Shown piece by piece: positions 6,428-7,753 of a stretch of DNA of 7,753 bases. Both the position numbers and the translations under genes were made by a program. How positions within the stretch are numbered: position 1 is the first letter of the stretch; every line of letters starts with the position of its first letter. This DNA is from Alphaproteobacteria bacterium (lineage in GTDB: Bacteria; Pseudomonadota; Alphaproteobacteria; Rs-D84): NCBI GenBank assembly GCA_017642565.1, contig JAGCOU010000035.1, forward strand, positions 1 to 7,753, written 5' to 3'. The notes under the pieces are model-generated. The model searched no databases, was not told where the DNA came from, and saw only the letters and a list, made by a program, of their open reading frames with translations.

Positions 6428-7204
6428 CTAGTGTATACACTTTTGGGCAAAATCTATTATTGAACCATAAAGCACCGCAAAAAAGAAACACACACTGCCA
6501 CCAATTACAAACAGGTGCCATAACGCATGTGCAAATTTTAATTTTCTCCATAAATAAAAAATAACACCTATTGAATAAGATAAACCGCCAGCCAAAACAA
6601 ACCACATTCCGCGTGCTGATATAGTCTCTATCATGGCAGGCAAAATCCAAACCAAGCCCCATCCCATAATCAAATATAGCGCAACCAACCATTTTGGCTG
6701 TTTATGCGGATTGGTTATTTTCATAACAGCACCAAATATAACAATCGCCCACAATATTCCAAACATTGTCCAGCCCAGCGCAGTATGTCCACACCTGTTT
6801 AAATTAACCAATAAAAATGGTGTATAAGTTCCAGCTATCAATGCATAAATTGCGATTGAATCCCAGACTTCAAAAAAACATTCGCATCTGTCACCAATAG
6901 TCGCATGACACATAGTAGAGCCAAAATACAAAGTAAACATTGTCACACCAAATATAGAACACGCAACAATCGCCCACACATTATGATAATAAACAGCCCA
7001 TGCAACCATCAAACAAAGTGCAGCCATAGCAAGCCCGATACCAATACCATGGGTTAAAATATTTATAACTTCTTCTGCCTTGGTCGCAGGTCTTTCCCAA
7101 CGGAACAATCCCGTAGATTGTAATACCTTTAACAAACCGTATGCGTGTTTATTTTTTTTCACTTCACGCAATTTCTGTTTAACAACTTTTTTACTTTTTA
7201 CCAT
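6428..7204 (-). CDS. trhA: PAQR / hemolysin-III family membrane protein
   Basis: A 258-residue seven-helix inner-membrane protein of the PAQR family (bacterial hemolysin III / YqfA / TrhA), related to adiponectin receptors and alkaline ceramidases. Bacterial members are linked to membrane homeostasis; true haemolytic activity is doubtful. A basic N-terminal tail (about 1-40) precedes E44-E45 and THGIG (51-55). Ser96 and His100 sit in STMCH, where relatives more often have S-x-x-YH. Asp115 is in WDSIAIY, GTYTPF is at 125-130, and HALWH at 226-230 gives the terminal H-x3-H. His100, His226 and His230 would form the expected metal site with Ser96 and Asp115. The start at 7204 is preferred over the upstream in-frame ATG at 7267 because a strong AAGGAAAGGAAA precedes it and it avoids a 41-base overlap with gltX. 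It lies 22 bp after gltX and is probably cotranscribed. Confidence 0.9.
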   Translation of the reverse strand: MVKSKKVVKQKLREVKKNKHAYGLLKVLQSTGLFRWERPATKAEEVINILTHGIGIGLAMAALCLMVAWAVYYHNVWAIVACSIFGVTMFTLYFGSTMCHATIGDRCECFFEVWDSIAIYALIAGTYTPFLLVNLNRCGHTALGWTMFGILWAIVIFGAVMKITNPHKQPKWLVALYLIMGWGLVWILPAMIETISARGMWFVLAGGLSYSIGVIFYLWRKLKFAHALWHLFVIGGSVCFFFAVLYGSIIDFAQKCIH

Positions 7205-7216
7205 TTTCCTTTCCTT
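7205..7216 (-). promoter_or_regulatory. Double Shine-Dalgarno deciding the start of the PAQR gene
   Basis: On the minus strand AAGGAAAGGAAA directly precedes the ATG at 7204. The first GG is 8 bases from the ATG, which is good spacing. This fixes the start within the gltX-PAQR gap. Confidence 0.7.
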
Positions 7217-7226
7217 ACCATAATAA

Positions 7227-7753
7227 CTACATAACCATGTTGATTCTTTCTCTAACGCGTTCGCCACCCAGCACTTGCATCAAAGAATACAAATCAGGTG
7301 TATTAGTGCGCCCAGTCATCGCAACACGCAAATTCATTGCAACTTCACCCGGCTTTAATCCCAGTTTTTCCGCCGTATACACAATTTTTTGCCACCAAGA
7401 ATCTTTATCATCATTTGCATCAAAAGTTGCCAAAAATTCACGCAAAGCATCAACATTATATTCATATTCTTTATTCGGTACAAACAAGAAATCAAAGAAC
7501 GGCGCGACCTCTTTTAAAGTCTGTTGCCAAGTAATAAAATCTTTGCGTATGCGTTTTGGATTGTCGCGTTCAATAGACAATACTGATGTTAAATAATTAA
7601 TATCTGCAACTTGTTTTTTATTATCTTCGCTGCCATAAACACCAGCCCAATCAACGACAGATTTTACTAAATCTGGCACAGACATAGTCGCAATATATTC
7701 CTTTGCCCACCACTCAAGTTTCTTCATATCAAACAAAGAGCCCGATGCAGGTA
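7227..7753 (-). CDS. gltX: Glutamyl-tRNA synthetase, C-terminal part (5' end beyond window)
   Basis: The last 174 residues of the class I enzyme that charges tRNA with glutamate. The frame stays open to the right edge (codons for PASGS precede LFDMKK), so the leucine TTG at 7736 is internal and the catalytic HIGH and KMSKS parts lie outside. The visible portion is the anticodon-binding region. LFDMKKLEWWAKEYI matches the region after the catalytic core. Near the end, GLKPGEVAMNLRVAMTGRT followed by PDLYSLMQVLGGERVRERI matches the family C-terminus. It could be either of the two GltX paralogues common in alphaproteobacteria, one of which may charge tRNA-Gln; this fragment cannot decide. It is upstream of, and probably cotranscribed with, the PAQR gene. 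Confidence 0.9.
   Translation of the reverse strand, partial: PASGSLFDMKKLEWWAKEYIATMSVPDLVKSVVDWAGVYGSEDNKKQVADINYLTSVLSIERDNPKRIRKDFITWQQTLKEVAPFFDFLFVPNKEYEYNVDALREFLATFDANDDKDSWWQKIVYTAEKLGLKPGEVAMNLRVAMTGRTNTPDLYSLMQVLGGERVRERINMVM

Noticed and set aside
6633..6827. Small plus-strand frame inside the PAQR gene
   Set aside because: It is a shadow of the minus-strand membrane protein with no ribosome site or recognisable domain.
7205..7267. Longer PAQR protein starting at 7267 on the minus strand
   Set aside because: It would overlap gltX by 41 bases, and the strong AAGGAAAGGAAA site points to the ATG at 7204.

Overview
This AT-rich window carries seven protein genes and no RNA genes, and it looks like a compact Gram-negative, probably alphaproteobacterial, chromosome. 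The support is a heat-shock sigma factor (RpoH), a porin-like outer-membrane barrel ending in Phe, a first Der G-domain with an NKxE G4 motif, and a GltX C-terminus. Coding density is high, gaps are short, and no transposase, integrase, phage gene or CRISPR array was seen. Finer placement, for example an uncultured host-associated or gut alphaproteobacterium, is only a guess.

Left part, plus strand. The 3' end of rpoH (1-702, cut by the window edge) is followed after 3 bp by a signal-peptide-bearing porin-like barrel gene (706-1746). A good sigma70-type promoter (TTGATT-N17-TAAAAT, 1755-1783) then drives a gene for an unrecognised 844-residue exported protein (1822-4356). It has 42 cysteines in two kinds of repeat. 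The N-terminal part has eight paired-Cys modules, seven of the form Cys...Trp...Cys, separated by Lys/Glu-rich linkers. The C-terminal part has three divergent copies of an approximately 90-125-residue eight-Cys domain ending in C-x3-C-x3-C. This is the most novel item here. It ends at a symmetric hairpin terminator that also serves the convergent gene.

Middle. A minus-strand Yip1-like five-helix membrane protein (4380-4976) is divergent from der/engA (5044-6369), the double-GTPase ribosome assembly factor. The 67-bp gap between them holds a near-consensus promoter for der.

Right part, minus strand. gltX (glutamyl-tRNA synthetase, C-terminal 174 residues visible, running off the right edge) is followed 22 bp later by a PAQR/hemolysin-III membrane protein (6428-7204). 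This pair converges on der at a second bidirectional hairpin terminator.

Most genes are core housekeeping functions: heat-shock transcription, ribosome assembly, tRNA charging and membrane proteins. The Cys-rich exported protein is the accessory-looking element. No gene partner in the window reveals its role.
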